Source: Pantoea agglomerans
GTDB taxonomy: Bacteria > Pseudomonadota > Gammaproteobacteria > Enterobacterales > Enterobacteriaceae
DNA length: 64,000 bases
Direction: 5' to 3'
Assembly: GCF_020149765.1 (NCBI RefSeq)
Contig: NZ_CP083809.1
Location: forward strand, 2,232,001 to 2,296,000
Under the pieces are notes generated by a model. The model ran no database searches. It had not been told where the DNA came from and was given only the letters and a program-made list of their open reading frames with translations. Positions 8,183 to 21,698 of this stretch are shown piece after piece (the stretch's first letter is position 1; each line of letters starts with the position of its first letter). Position numbers and translations under genes: made by a program.

Positions 8183-9007
8183 ATGTCACTGCAGCAGGAA
8201 ATCATCACAGCACTTGGCGTTAGCCCGGTTATCGACCCACAGCAGGAAATCCGCCGCAGCGTCGATTTCCTCAAAAGCTACCTGAAGCGCAATCCGTTTC
8301 TGAAGACGCTGGTGCTGGGCATTAGCGGCGGTCAGGACTCGACGCTGGCGGGCAAACTGTCGCAGCTGGCCATCAGCGAACTGCGCGAAGAGAGCGGCGA
8401 CAGCGCCTATGCCTTTATCGCCGTGCGCCTGCCCTACGGCGTGCAGGCGGACGAGCAGGATTGTCAGGACGCGCTGGCGTTTATCCAGCCCGATCGCTCG
8501 CTGGTGGTCAATATCAAAGAGTCGGTGCTGGCCAGCGAACGCGCCCTGAGAGAGGCGGGCGTCGAGCTTTCTGACTTCGTGCGCGGCAACGAGAAGGCGC
8601 GCGAACGCATGAAGGCGCAGTACAGCATCGCCGGCATGACAAAAGGCCTGGTGGTGGGCACCGACCACGCGGCAGAGGCGGTTACCGGCTTCTTCACCAA
8701 ATATGGCGACGGCGGCACCGACATCAACCCGCTGTTCCGCCTGAACAAGCGTCAGGGCAAACTGCTGCTGAAAACCCTGGGCTGTCCAGAGCACCTCTAC
8801 CTGAAACGCCCGACGGCGGATCTGGAAGACGATCGTCCCGGCCTGGAGGATGAAGTGGCGCTTGGCGTTACCTACGAGATGATCGACGACTATCTGGAAG
8901 GCAAAAGCGTCGCCCCGGAAACGGCGAAGATTATCGAAAACTGGTATCTGAAGACCGAGCACAAGCGTCGTCCGCCGATTACGGTGTTTGACGACTTCTG
9001 GAAATAA
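8183..9007 (+). CDS. nadE: Ammonia-dependent NAD+ synthetase
   Basis: A 274-residue cytosolic enzyme converting nicotinic acid adenine dinucleotide, ATP and ammonia to NAD+. The start [12 protein letters not shown] has GAGGAGA upstream and matches the E. coli NadE length; a longer frame begins in the leader. The PP-loop ATP-binding motif SGGQDST lies near residue 46. Conserved segments [13 protein letters not shown] and [25 protein letters not shown] form the active site. It lacks a glutaminase domain, so it uses free ammonia. A terminator follows within 10 nt. Confidence 0.98.
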   Translation: MSLQQEIITALGVSPVIDPQQEIRRSVDFLKSYLKRNPFLKTLVLGISGGQDSTLAGKLSQLAISELREESGDSAYAFIAVRLPYGVQADEQDCQDALAFIQPDRSLVVNIKESVLASERALREAGVELSDFVRGNEKARERMKAQYSIAGMTKGLVVGTDHAAEAVTGFFTKYGDGGTDINPLFRLNKRQGKLLLKTLGCPEHLYLKRPTADLEDDRPGLEDEVALGVTYEMIDDYLEGKSVAPETAKIIENWYLKTEHKRRPPITVFDDFWK

Positions 9008-9014
9008 CGCCCTT

Positions 9015-9044
9015 TTCCCCTGCTGCCCGGCAGGGGAAATTTTT
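9015..9044 (+). terminator. Rho-independent terminator after nadE
   Basis: A nine-bp stem TTCCCCTGC / GCAGGGGAA with a six-base loop, followed by a T-run. Confidence 0.92.
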
Positions 9045-9100
9045 CCCGCCCCGATGTTCACCGATTAACCCGCTGGCGAAAGCCTGTACAGACTGATATG

Positions 9101-9116
9101 CTGTATGAATACACAG
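9101..9116. promoter_or_regulatory. LexA box of cho
   Basis: CTGTATGAATACACAG keeps CTG-N10-CAG and 7 of 10 inner consensus positions. It overlaps a -10-like TATGCT (9097-9102) and ends 15 nt before the cho start, so LexA would block initiation. E. coli cho is an SOS gene. Confidence 0.88.
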
Positions 9117-9131
9117 TTACAGGAGTCTGTC

Positions 9132-9992
9132 TTGGTTCGACGTGCCGCCACGCACCGCCTCGAGTTCGACGCGGCTGCCATCTACGAATATCCCGAACAC
9201 CTGCGCGAATGGCTGGAAGGATTGCCCAATCAGCCGGGCGTCTATACCTTTCACGGTGAGAGCGAGACGCTGCCGCTCTATATCGGGAAAAGCATCAATC
9301 TGCGCTCGCGCGTAATGTCCCATTTCCGCACGCCGGAAGAGGCGCGCATGCTGCGCCAGGCGCGCCGCGTCAGCTGGATCCCCACCGCGGGCGATCTCGG
9401 CGCGCTGCTGCTCGAGGCGCAGATGATTAAGACCCAGCAGCCGCTGTTTAACAAGCGCCTGCGCAAAAATCGTCAGCTCTGCTCGATTCGGATCGCCGAA
9501 GGCAAGCCTGAGGTGGTCTACGCGCGCGACGTTGACTTTTCGCACTCGCCCAACCTGTTCGGCCTCTATCGCAGCCGCCATAAGGCGCTGGAGACGCTGA
9601 AGTATCTCGCCGACGAGCATCAGCTCTGTCACGGGCTGCTGGGGCTGGAGAAGCTGAGCGCTAACCGCGCCTGTTTCCGCGCCGCCCTGCGCCGCTGCGC
9701 CGGTGCCTGCTGCGGCCGCGAGACGCTGGATGACCATCAGGCGCGGCTGCTGGAAGCGCTGGAGAGCGTGCGGGTGATCTGCTGGCCGTGGCAGGGCCCG
9801 GTGGCGCTGATCGAGGAAGGGAAGCTGATGACGCAGATCCACGTGATTGACCACTGGTTCTATCTGGGATCGGTCAACGATATGGACGAGGCGCGTCGGC
9901 TGAAGCGCGCGCCGAGCGGCTTCGACCATGACGGCTATAAAATTTTGTGTCGGCCGCTGCTCTCTGGACACTACCCCATCGAACCGCTATAA
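9132..9992 (+). CDS. cho: Excinuclease Cho (UvrC-homologous endonuclease)
   Basis: A 286-residue nuclease of the GIY-YIG family, homologous to the N-terminal half of UvrC; it makes the 3' incision at lesions UvrC handles poorly. I start it at TTG 9132 because AGGAG lies 6 nt upstream and the product (MVRRAATHRLEF) matches E. coli Cho. The in-frame ATG at 9105 lies inside the LexA box and has no SD. The GIY-YIG region is GVYTFHGESETLPLYIGKSINLRSRV (about 38-64), and the catalytic Glu is in LLLEAQMIK. The CGAC-like Cys-rich segment RRCAGACCG lies near 198. The stop overlaps the spy terminator. Confidence 0.95.
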   Translation: MVRRAATHRLEFDAAAIYEYPEHLREWLEGLPNQPGVYTFHGESETLPLYIGKSINLRSRVMSHFRTPEEARMLRQARRVSWIPTAGDLGALLLEAQMIKTQQPLFNKRLRKNRQLCSIRIAEGKPEVVYARDVDFSHSPNLFGLYRSRHKALETLKYLADEHQLCHGLLGLEKLSANRACFRAALRRCAGACCGRETLDDHQARLLEALESVRVICWPWQGPVALIEEGKLMTQIHVIDHWFYLGSVNDMDEARRLKRAPSGFDHDGYKILCRPLLSGHYPIEPL

Positions 9993-10045
9993 AAAAACCG
10001 CCGACGCTGCCCAGACTTTCTGCTTATCTGGACAACGTCGGCGGT
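9991..10045 (-). terminator. Rho-independent terminator of spy, overlapping the cho stop codon
   Basis: Ten-bp arms ACCGCCGACG (9997-10006) and CGTCGGCGGT (10036-10045) flank a 29-nt loop. On the minus strand the stem is followed by seven T residues encoded at 9991-9997. The last two bases of the cho stop codon (9990-9992) lie in this tract. Confidence 0.85.
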
Positions 10046-10067
10046 CTTACTGCCTTATCTCAGCCGA

Positions 10068-10637
10068 TTATTCAGCGTCTGGGGCGGGTGCCGGAGCGGG
10101 CGCTGCTTCCGGGGCCGGAGCTGCTGCCGGGGCCGGGGCTGCGGCTGGTGCCGGCGGCGCTGGCGGCGCCATTCTCTCTTCGCGCGGACCTTTCTCGGTC
10201 AGACGTTTTTCAAAGTTAGCGTTGTACTGCTTTTTCTGCTCTGGAGTCAGTACGTTATAAAGTTTGTTCTCCGTTTCCAGCATCGTCAGCGCACGCGCTT
10301 TCGCATCGGCGGCCATTTTCTCCGCCTGCGCTTCTGCTTTTGCACGGTCGAATGTGTCAGAGGCGATAATGTCGTGGCCGGCGCGACGCTCTTCCAGCGA
10401 CGGACGTTTAAAGTCTTTATGGCTCTCTTTCATGATGTCGCGAATCTGAGTTTTCTGCGCCTCGGTCAGATCCAGGCCTCTGAACATCATGTGCATGCCG
10501 TGGGGCATTGGCGGCTTAGGCATCGCTTTTTCACCACCGGCCGGCGGCGGCGTCAGGTTGTCAGCCGCTGCATGGACCACGCTAGCTGCACCAAATGCCA
10601 GGGAAGAAGCCAGAAACAGAGAAGTCAGTTTACGCAT
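10068..10637 (-). CDS. spy: Spy, periplasmic ATP-independent chaperone with Pro/Ala-rich C-terminal tail
   Basis: A 189-residue periplasmic chaperone of the Spy/CpxP (LTXXQ) family. The start MRKLTSLFLAS aligns with E. coli Spy and has AAGGAC upstream. The signal peptide ends near VHAA (residues 1-24). The helical core carries LTEAQKTQIRDIMKE, the FKRPSLEERRAGHDIIASDTFD segment and a second LTPEQKKQYNANFEKRL motif, like E. coli. Unlike E. coli Spy (161 aa), it ends in about 35 residues made almost only of Pro and Ala with a few acidic residues. Cpx/Bae control is known in E. coli; I did not find a convincing box here. Confidence 0.94.
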   Translation of the reverse strand: MRKLTSLFLASSLAFGAASVVHAAADNLTPPPAGGEKAMPKPPMPHGMHMMFRGLDLTEAQKTQIRDIMKESHKDFKRPSLEERRAGHDIIASDTFDRAKAEAQAEKMAADAKARALTMLETENKLYNVLTPEQKKQYNANFEKRLTEKGPREERMAPPAPPAPAAAPAPAAAPAPEAAPAPAPAPDAE

Positions 10638-10914
10638 AATGGTTGTCCTTATCATTCAGTTAATAACGACAGCAACCTGTCGCGTCTTCGAGAACAAGAT
10701 TACGCTGCTGAATGTCAAGCTCTCAGAGCGTGAGTAAAGCCCTGCAAGCATAAAAGACGAAAATCAAGCGATCATGAAGAGAATAAGAAGAAGCAGGTGA
10801 GAAATTGCAAAAGAATATGAATTCAAAGCGGATTTAGCAGGAATCATGGAGGAGTGTAAGGGTTCCGGCAGCAAAGCGGAAGGAAAATTATCCGCTCAGC
10901 CGCCGGACAGGCTG
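10638..10914. other. spy upstream region and ast operon 3' end
   Basis: No gene is seen. On the minus strand a perfect TTGACA (10713-10718) is a candidate spy -35, but no good -10 is correctly spaced, as expected for an activator-dependent promoter. At 10875-10896 AGCGGA / TCCGCT forms a weak hairpin 3' of astE. Confidence 0.45.
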
Positions 10915-11898
10915 TCAGGCGGGCACCTCCTCCTCTACCAGCATCAGACCGGCGCGCAGCCCCAGCGCCACGGCGGGATTAGGGAACAGCACATATTCGC
11001 GCGCCTGCTGCACCACGTAGCGCGTTGCGCCATCCTCGGCCAGCAGCGCCCCCTGCGGAAAGGGGGTGAAGTTAAGGGTTCCGTCGTCCATATGCAGCCG
11101 GAACTGCTCGCTAAGGCGGGTTATCTGCTGGGTGACCCGGAAGCGACGCGGCGTGTCGCGCGCCACCGGCAGCGGCTCACCGCTCAGCAGCGCCGCCAGC
11201 GCCTGTTGCGCGGCGGCGAACTGCGTCAGGTCGTTGTCGCCGAACGGCAGAGCCTTGCCCAGCTCCAGCGTGCAGCTGGCGGCGTGAAAGTTCGCGCAGC
11301 TGAAGTGGGTAAAGGTGCCCCCCGGCGCGGTGTGGAACACCAGCGCCTCTAGGCCCGCCGCCGCCAGCCAGTCGAGGAACGGCGCTGGCCAAGGCTGCGG
11401 GTTGAGCGGCAGCACGCCAAAGCGGGTATGCCAGGAGCCGCGGATCGCCGTATGTAAATCAAGATGCCAGCGCGGCCGATCCGCTTTACACGCCTGTAGC
11501 CAGAAAGCCTCTGTTGCCTGCTCCAGCCGCAGCGCGCGCCGCGCCTCGTCGCAGTCGTCGATCTGCTGCCAGCGGCCACCGAACAGGCGATTGAGGTCAT
11601 GGCGCAGATAGCGCTTTCCGGCGCGCAGGGCCGCCGGGTTACCAAGAATTGCCAGCACGCGATGCCGCAGCGGCATCTCGCCGCGCAGCAGCGCGCTGAT
11701 AAGCGTATTCATCATCTCTACCGGCGCGGTTTCATTACCATGAATACCGGCGGAGATCACCAGCGCCTGCTGCGGTTCGCCGAGCGGGTCGAGCTGTAAA
11801 ATACCCTGATCGATCCAGCGCCAGCGCAGCCAGAGCGTTTCGCCGCACAGCCTCTGCGGCGCCTCGCCTGACAGCGTCTGCTGAAGAAAATCGTGCAT
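10915..11898 (-). CDS. astE: Succinylglutamate desuccinylase
   Basis: A 327-residue zinc hydrolase releasing succinate and L-glutamate from N-succinylglutamate, the last step of the arginine succinyltransferase pathway. The metal site is H53 and E56 in GIHGNE plus the His in WHLDLH near residue 147; Glu in [11 protein letters not shown] near 213 is the likely general base. It is the last gene of astCADBE; the 35-nt gap before it contains an AGGAG SD. Its length matches E. coli AstE (322) closely. Confidence 0.96.
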   Translation of the reverse strand: MHDFLQQTLSGEAPQRLCGETLWLRWRWIDQGILQLDPLGEPQQALVISAGIHGNETAPVEMMNTLISALLRGEMPLRHRVLAILGNPAALRAGKRYLRHDLNRLFGGRWQQIDDCDEARRALRLEQATEAFWLQACKADRPRWHLDLHTAIRGSWHTRFGVLPLNPQPWPAPFLDWLAAAGLEALVFHTAPGGTFTHFSCANFHAASCTLELGKALPFGDNDLTQFAAAQQALAALLSGEPLPVARDTPRRFRVTQQITRLSEQFRLHMDDGTLNFTPFPQGALLAEDGATRYVVQQAREYVLFPNPAVALGLRAGLMLVEEEVPA

Positions 11899-11933
11899 GC
11901 TTACTCCTTTCTGAAACAGAAAAGCCCTTCCCG

Positions 11934-17006
<5,073 letters not shown>

Positions 17007-17065
17007 TCAGTAAAGCGAATGTTTTAAATTTGTGAAATTCGGGTAAACACAGCCCTACTGTAAAG

Positions 17066-17081
17066 TGCAGCTTGCGTGCCA
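17066..17081 (-). promoter_or_regulatory. Sigma54 promoter of the ast operon
   Basis: Read on the minus strand, TGGCACGCAAGCTGCA has GG and GC exactly 10 nt apart (the -24/-12 elements), differing from TGGCAC-N5-TTGCA at one position. It lies about 100 nt before astC. E. coli astC is known to be sigma54- and NtrC-dependent. Confidence 0.82.
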
Positions 17082-17291
17082 GCCAGAGGAATAAATGCAT
17101 AAAATCAGCATGACAACGAAATATCAATAACTTAAGCAATGCCGCTATTCACTTAAATTGCATATATAGTGAATAATTTTGAACGCGCCGCGCCTGCGCC
17201 GCATAATCGGTAGCGGATTTATGCAGTTACCGGAGTAAATGTTGCTTTTGTGATCCCTCCTGACTTTTATGTTCAAATTCAGGCAAAACGC

Positions 17292-17306
17292 GCACCTTAT
17301 CGGTGC
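17292..17306. promoter_or_regulatory. NtrC enhancer-type palindrome upstream of astC
   Basis: GCACC-TTATC-GGTGC is a perfect inverted repeat matching the core of the NtrC consensus TGCACC-N5-GGTGCA. It is about 220 bp upstream of the -12 element, a normal enhancer distance. Confidence 0.7.
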
Positions 17307-17795
17307 TTCGCGCCCCGTTTCAGGGCAGATCGGCAGAGGAAAACAGGCCGCTGCAAGGGGCCGCCATGGAGAATAAGCCTGGGGAGACTAAGGAAATAGT
17401 AGTGAGCGCAAATAACAACGGTTATTTATTAGGCTGCTGCTGATAATTAAATCATGAGAGATACAATAATTATTGCTGACGTTATTATTAATGCAGAAAT
17501 AAGAATAAATGATAGCAGGGAAATATGTAAGCAAGCTAATTATTAGAGATTTACCTTCAACCCTCTATTTGCACTTTTCCGGCGAAGCTTAATTTTTATT
17601 TGGGATTAGCTGGCTAATCAGCGCGCCGTAGGTGTACGTAAGCAGGTCGTCGAAAAATGAATAAAAACAGTTTAAAATCATATAAATAACAAAAGAACTC
17701 TCCTTTTGTAATTCGACCAGAAATTAATTCCTGCCAGCCTGAAAAGAACAAAAAACAGACAGTCAAAATATCAAAATCGCATCAGAAAAATTTAG
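17307..17795. other. AT-rich divergent intergenic region (astC / porin)
   Basis: Roughly 500 bp without a credible gene. From about 17,400 the base composition falls well below that of neighbouring genes, with many short A/T runs. It is probably the long regulatory region of the porin and may bind H-NS or OmpR. Nearer astC, ATTCA (17147-17151) and TGAAT (17170-17174) could be ArgR half-sites, but their spacing does not make a standard ArgR box. Confidence 0.45.
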
Positions 17796-17824
17796 TTACA
17801 CTTATTACACTAGGTCAATTTATC
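17796..17824 (+). promoter_or_regulatory. Candidate porin promoter with OmpR-like sequence
   Basis: TTACAC (17796-17801), a 17-bp spacer and TTTATC (17819-17824) form a weak sigma70 pair. The overlapping GTTACA...TTACAC repeats at 17795-17810 resemble OmpR half-sites (GTTACA-like). The start codon is 71 nt downstream, giving a leader long enough for sRNA control, as in ompC/ompF. Confidence 0.4.
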
Positions 17825-17894
17825 CTTTTGTGTCATTTTCCTTTCACCCCAGATAACGGGGGAATAATAACTTACAAAGACAGGGTAAATATAA

Positions 17895-18968
17895 ATGATG
17901 AAGCGCGCTTTAGCGGCGGCAGTGGTGTCGTCTCTGCTCGGAATATCTGCCGGTCAGGCAGCGGAAATTTATAATAAAGATGGCAATAAACTCGACTTAG
18001 TGGGAAAAATTAACGTCTCGCACCTCTTTTCCAGCGACAGCAGTAACGACGGCGATACCTCTTCCTACACCCGCCTGGGCTTTAAGGGCGAAACCAAAAT
18101 CACCGACCAGCTTACCGGCTATGGCTTCTGGCAGTATCAGTACAGCCTGCGCAATTCGGAAGGCAGCGATGCGCAGAACGGCAACCGCACCCGTCTCGGC
18201 TATGCCGGTCTGAAGTTTGGCAACGCCGGTTCGCTGGACTACGGCCGCAATTACGGTCTGGTTTACGACGCGCTCGCCTATACCGATATGCTGCCCTTCT
18301 TCGGCGGTGATTCAGGCTATACCGACGCCTTCCTGGCGGGACGCTCTACCGGCCTGCTCACCTGGCGCAATAAAGATTTCTTCGGCCTGGTCAAGGGGCT
18401 GAACCTGGCGGCGCAGTATGAAGGCAAAAACGATCGCGCCGGCAACACCGACGGCGTGCGCCGCTCCAACGGCGACGGCTACGCTCTTTCCGCCAGCTAC
18501 GCCTTCGATTTCGGCCTGAGCTTCACCGGCGCATTCGCCAGCCTCGACCGCACCGAGACGCAAAACGCGGCGGCGCGCGGCGACGGCGACAAGGCGCAAA
18601 ACTGGGCGACGGCGGTGAAATATGACGCCAACCAGATCTATCTGGCGGCGATGTATGGCGAAACCCTGAACGCCACGCCGATCAGCGGCGGCTTTGCCAA
18701 CAAAGCGCAGAACTTCGAAGCGGTGGCGCAGTATCAGTTCCTGAACGGCCTGCGTCCGTCGATTGGCTACGTCTCCTCGAAGGGCAAAGAGATCGAGAAC
18801 ATTGGCGACGCCGACATCGTCAAATATGTTTCAGTGGGCACCACCTACTACTTCAACAAGAACATGTCCACCTACGTGGAGTACAAGATCAACCTGCTCG
18901 ACGACAATAACCCGCTCGGTCTGAAGACCGACGATATCACCGCCGTTGGCCTGATCTACCAGTTCTGA
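17895..18968 (+). CDS. OmpF/OmpC-type general porin with altered constriction residues
   Basis: A 357-residue outer-membrane trimeric porin. The signal peptide ends at [13 protein letters not shown] (about residue 22), followed by the 16-strand barrel and the terminal Phe of GLIYQF. It resembles OmpF in the L3 region [11 protein letters not shown], with the GRSTG arginine (R132 equivalent) and the R42 and R82 equivalents kept. By eye alignment with E. coli OmpF, two acidic pore-lining residues are lost: E62 (GQWEY) is Gln in GFWQY, and E117 (PEFGGD) is Phe in PFFGGD. D113 is kept. The ATG is doubled (MMKR), so the true start may be one codon later. Which paralogue it represents is undecided. 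Confidence 0.93.
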   Translation: MMKRALAAAVVSSLLGISAGQAAEIYNKDGNKLDLVGKINVSHLFSSDSSNDGDTSSYTRLGFKGETKITDQLTGYGFWQYQYSLRNSEGSDAQNGNRTRLGYAGLKFGNAGSLDYGRNYGLVYDALAYTDMLPFFGGDSGYTDAFLAGRSTGLLTWRNKDFFGLVKGLNLAAQYEGKNDRAGNTDGVRRSNGDGYALSASYAFDFGLSFTGAFASLDRTETQNAAARGDGDKAQNWATAVKYDANQIYLAAMYGETLNATPISGGFANKAQNFEAVAQYQFLNGLRPSIGYVSSKGKEIENIGDADIVKYVSVGTTYYFNKNMSTYVEYKINLLDDNNPLGLKTDDITAVGLIYQF

Positions 18969-19017
18969 TCGGCTTTACCCTCAGGCTGCGCCCGGTCTGT
19001 GTCAGCCGGGCGCGCAG

Positions 19018-19038
19018 GGCCGCGCAGGCGGCCTTTTT
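19018..19038 (+). terminator. Rho-independent terminator after the porin gene
   Basis: GGCCGC-GCAG-GCGGCC followed by five T residues; a second GC-rich hairpin (GCGCCCGG / CCGGGCGC) lies just upstream. Confidence 0.85.
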
Positions 19039-19073
19039 CTTTGCTGTCTGCTGAGCTCTGCGCGCCGCCAGTG

Positions 19074-19982
19074 CTAGGTTAACCGGTAGTAAGCGTCCGG
19101 GCGCAGCGGCGTCGGCAGCGTCTCCTCTTCCCCGGCCATTTCCCGCAGGCTGATCTCGATATTGGTGCAAATCGCATCCATCGGCAGATGGTTGTTTTGA
19201 TAGCCGAAAGGCATCTCCAGCTCTTCCGCCAGCGTATCGAGCGACAAAAAGGTGTAGGCGATAAACATCGATACCAGCGGCGTCATATAGTGCAGATCGG
19301 GCGCCAGCGCGAACGGCAGCAGCGTGCAGAAGAGATAGACGGTGCGGTGCAGCAGCAGCCCATAGGCGAAGGGCACCGGCATGCTCGCCAGCCGCTCGCA
19401 GCCGCCGAGCACCGCCGCCAGCTGATTCAGGCTTTCGTCGATATTGCCCCACACCAGGTCGCTGATTTTCCCCTGACGACGCTGATCTGCCAGCCAGTGC
19501 GACAGCTGAAGGTGCAGCATATTGGTTGGCGAGCGGCGCGACAGCACCCACTCGGCATCTTCGCCCAGCAGCCGCTGCAGATCGGCGCGCGCGTCGCTGC
19601 GGCGCAGCTGATGCTTCAGGCTGTAGCAGAAGGCGAGCAGCAGCGCCTGAATACGCGGCGCATCCTCAGGAAAGAGCGCCAGCACCTGACGCTGCAGGGT
19701 GCGGCAGGCGATAAGCAGCGCGCCAAAAAAATGGCGCGCCTCGCTGAAGCGGGCAAAGCAGACGCTGTTGCGGAAGCCGAGAAACACCGCGATAGAGACA
19801 CCGAGCAGGCTGAATGGCGCCAGCGTCAGCTTAATGCCCAGCGTCTCATACCAGTTGAGCAGCGCGAGCGCGAGCAGCGACATCAGCAAATTGAGCAATA
19901 AACGAAACGAAATATCAGGCAGCACGGAGCCGTGCCAGGCGAACAAACGAACGAACCAGTGGCGATGGGGACGAACGATCAT
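19074..19982 (-). CDS. yneE: Bestrophin-family channel YneE
   Basis: A 302-residue inner membrane protein orthologous to E. coli YneE and the Klebsiella bestrophin homologue KpBest, pentameric channels selective for monovalent cations in the bacterial members. It begins MIVRPHRHWFVRLFAWHGSVL as in E. coli. Segments shared with the family include LTLAPFSLLGVSIAVFLGFRNSVCFARFSEAR (about 52-83), IPFAYGLLLHRTVYLF-like pore helix near 205-220, and the acidic hinge LDTLAEELEMPFG with DAICTNIE near the C-terminus. A perfect CRP-type palindrome lies 64 nt upstream. No strong SD is visible. Confidence 0.92.
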   Translation of the reverse strand: MIVRPHRHWFVRLFAWHGSVLPDISFRLLLNLLMSLLALALLNWYETLGIKLTLAPFSLLGVSIAVFLGFRNSVCFARFSEARHFFGALLIACRTLQRQVLALFPEDAPRIQALLLAFCYSLKHQLRRSDARADLQRLLGEDAEWVLSRRSPTNMLHLQLSHWLADQRRQGKISDLVWGNIDESLNQLAAVLGGCERLASMPVPFAYGLLLHRTVYLFCTLLPFALAPDLHYMTPLVSMFIAYTFLSLDTLAEELEMPFGYQNNHLPMDAICTNIEISLREMAGEEETLPTPLRPDAYYRLT

Positions 19983-20045
19983 GATAAGCAGGTGACAAGG
20001 GATTTTGCGGCGATTCTGCGACTTTCCCGGCCGGCTGACCAGCGA

Positions 20046-20071
20046 TAAATTGTGACAATTGTCACAATTTA
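20046..20071. promoter_or_regulatory. Perfect 26-bp palindrome containing an ideal CRP site, upstream of yneE
   Basis: The sequence is a gapless perfect palindrome. Its centre is TGTGA-CAATTG-TCACA (20051-20066), a full match to the CRP core TGTGA-N6-TCACA with A/T-rich flanks. On the minus strand a -10-like CAAAAT (20002-20007) would give a start near 19,996, placing the CRP centre near -62, a class I activator position for yneE. Confidence 0.75.
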
Positions 20072-20092
20072 ATCCTGACCCCGCCCCTGCTG

Positions 20093-21535
20093 TCAGGGTG
20101 CCATAATATCGAAGCGATCTGACCCCTGCGCGGCATCGGCCTGCATCGGCGGCTGCACCGTCAGGGTGATCCAGTTCGAGGTAACGCGCTGCTGCTTATC
20201 ATCCTCCAGCGTCACCGACAGATGATACTCGTTGCTGGCACCCGGCGAGTCGTCCCAGGCGGGCACAATCAGGCTCCAGCCCTGCGGCTGGCTGTTATCC
20301 GCCGGCGGCGTCAGGCTCAGCGCCTGGGTATCGCCCTGCCAGCTCACCGCCTTGATCGGGTTGCTGTGGCGGATCTGCAGCTTCAGCGGCAGGCTTTCGC
20401 CCGGCGTCAGCTGCCACGGCGGCGTGGCGAGAAACACCGACAGGGTTTTGCGCTGGCGGAAATTGAGCACCGGCGTGTCGGAACGGGTGACGCGATCGTA
20501 GCGGCTGCCGCGCAGCGAACGCGCCTCGGCGACGTTGCCTGGCTCCAGCTGCTTGCTCAGCGCCACGCCGAAGCGATAGTTAAGCTTCAGTCCCAGCTGA
20601 TCCTGCGTTTCGCCCGCGCTGCTTGTTTTGTGGCTGGCTGAAAGGGTTACCAGCGGCACCGGCGTATAGGAGAGACCAAGCGACAGCGCGTAGGGATTAT
20701 GATAGCGGTTGCCGCTGTGAAACAGATCGACGTTGTCACCAAAATATTGCTCCCAGCTCAGGGAAACGCCGAGCTGGCGATAGAATGGCAGATAGCTCTG
20801 GGTGGTGATGTCATAGCCGCGCGCCATGCGCTGCTGCTGGGTTTCGCCGCTGTTCTTCCAGCCGTCCAGCGGGTGATAGTAGTTGGCGGAGAAGCGCAGA
20901 TTCTCATTCCAGGCTTCGGTGCCGAGCGAGGCGCGCTGCTGGCCGATATCAAAGCTGCGATCGAGAAAGGCGTTATAGCCTAGCAGCCAGTTCGGCGTCA
21001 CCCAGCGCTGGCCCAGCCCGACGTTGCCCACCAGCCCGTCGCTGGTATCGCGCACCCCGACCTGGCTAAAGGTAAGATAGCTGCGCTCGTCCGCCAGCGC
21101 GCTGAAGAGATCGCCGCCGGTGCCGGTAAAGTTGCCCTGCATATCCACCATCAGATCGAGCTGGGCGTTGCCGTAGGGCGAGAGCAGCGACTGCCCTTCG
21201 CTCTCAACGCGGCTCGCCACCTCGTCGCGGAAATGGTTAAAGGCCCAGACGCCCGCCTGCTGGCCGAAACTGGTATCGCTGTCGCCGTTCTGGCTCGCTT
21301 CGCCGATATCTTTGGCGATAGCGGCGAGCCGCTTATTCCACTCGTCGTCGTTCTGCGCGTTGCCCAGCGACGGCAGCGCCGCCAGCTGCTGGTTAAAGCG
21401 CGCCGGGTCCTCGAAGGGCGTCTCCGCTACCGAGGCGGAAGAGGTGAAAGCCTGAGCAGCAGGCACAGCGGAAAGGATCGCCACGGCGAGAGGCGAAGAG
21501 GCAAAAAACAAGCGGGCAAAGCGATGAAAAAACAT
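20093..21535 (-). CDS. ychO: YchO, inverse autotransporter / invasin-like outer membrane protein
   Basis: A 480-residue exported protein. A signal peptide covers residues 1-29 (ending AAQA). The inverse autotransporter beta-barrel follows, recognised by VASRVESEGQSLLSPYGNAQLDL, QRWVTPNWLLGYNAFLD and YHNPYALSLGLSYTPVPLVTL. A C-terminal Ig-like D1 domain with RQRKTLSVFLATPPWQL and IRHSNPIKAVSWQGDTQALSL comes last. The order and sequence match E. coli YchO. It lacks long Ig/adhesin repeats, so it is the minimal form of the family. In E. coli ychO lies near chaCBA; here 29 kb of accessory genes separates it from chaC. Confidence 0.94.
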   Translation of the reverse strand: MFFHRFARLFFASSPLAVAILSAVPAAQAFTSSASVAETPFEDPARFNQQLAALPSLGNAQNDDEWNKRLAAIAKDIGEASQNGDSDTSFGQQAGVWAFNHFRDEVASRVESEGQSLLSPYGNAQLDLMVDMQGNFTGTGGDLFSALADERSYLTFSQVGVRDTSDGLVGNVGLGQRWVTPNWLLGYNAFLDRSFDIGQQRASLGTEAWNENLRFSANYYHPLDGWKNSGETQQQRMARGYDITTQSYLPFYRQLGVSLSWEQYFGDNVDLFHSGNRYHNPYALSLGLSYTPVPLVTLSASHKTSSAGETQDQLGLKLNYRFGVALSKQLEPGNVAEARSLRGSRYDRVTRSDTPVLNFRQRKTLSVFLATPPWQLTPGESLPLKLQIRHSNPIKAVSWQGDTQALSLTPPADNSQPQGWSLIVPAWDDSPGASNEYHLSVTLEDDKQQRVTSNWITLTVQPPMQADAAQGSDRFDIMAP

Positions 21536-21650
21536 AGCGTCTTATCGGATTTTTCGGCTAATTAACGAGACCTGTCTCACAAAATGGACTAAGTCTACTT
21601 TAACACATCATGATGAATTTGCAGAGAAAGGCGGGGAAAAGCGGGTAAAC

Positions 21651-21686
21651 CAGGGGAAAAGCTGGATAAACTCAGATTTATCCAGC
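21651..21686 (-). terminator. Terminator of the sugar/polyol operon
   Basis: On the minus strand a nine-bp stem GCTGGATAAA / TTTATCCAGC is followed by TTTT. It lies 13 nt past the stop of the last gene of the operon. Confidence 0.8.
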
Positions 21687-21698
21687 CTGTAATCGCCG

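Noticed and set aside
9105..9131. Upstream ATG start for cho
   Set aside because: It lies inside the LexA operator, has no SD, and would extend Cho beyond its homologues.
17147..17174. ATTCA and TGAAT words upstream of astC as an ArgR operator
   Set aside because: The half-sites are in the wrong orientation and spacing for the 18-bp ArgR box; kept only as a remark.
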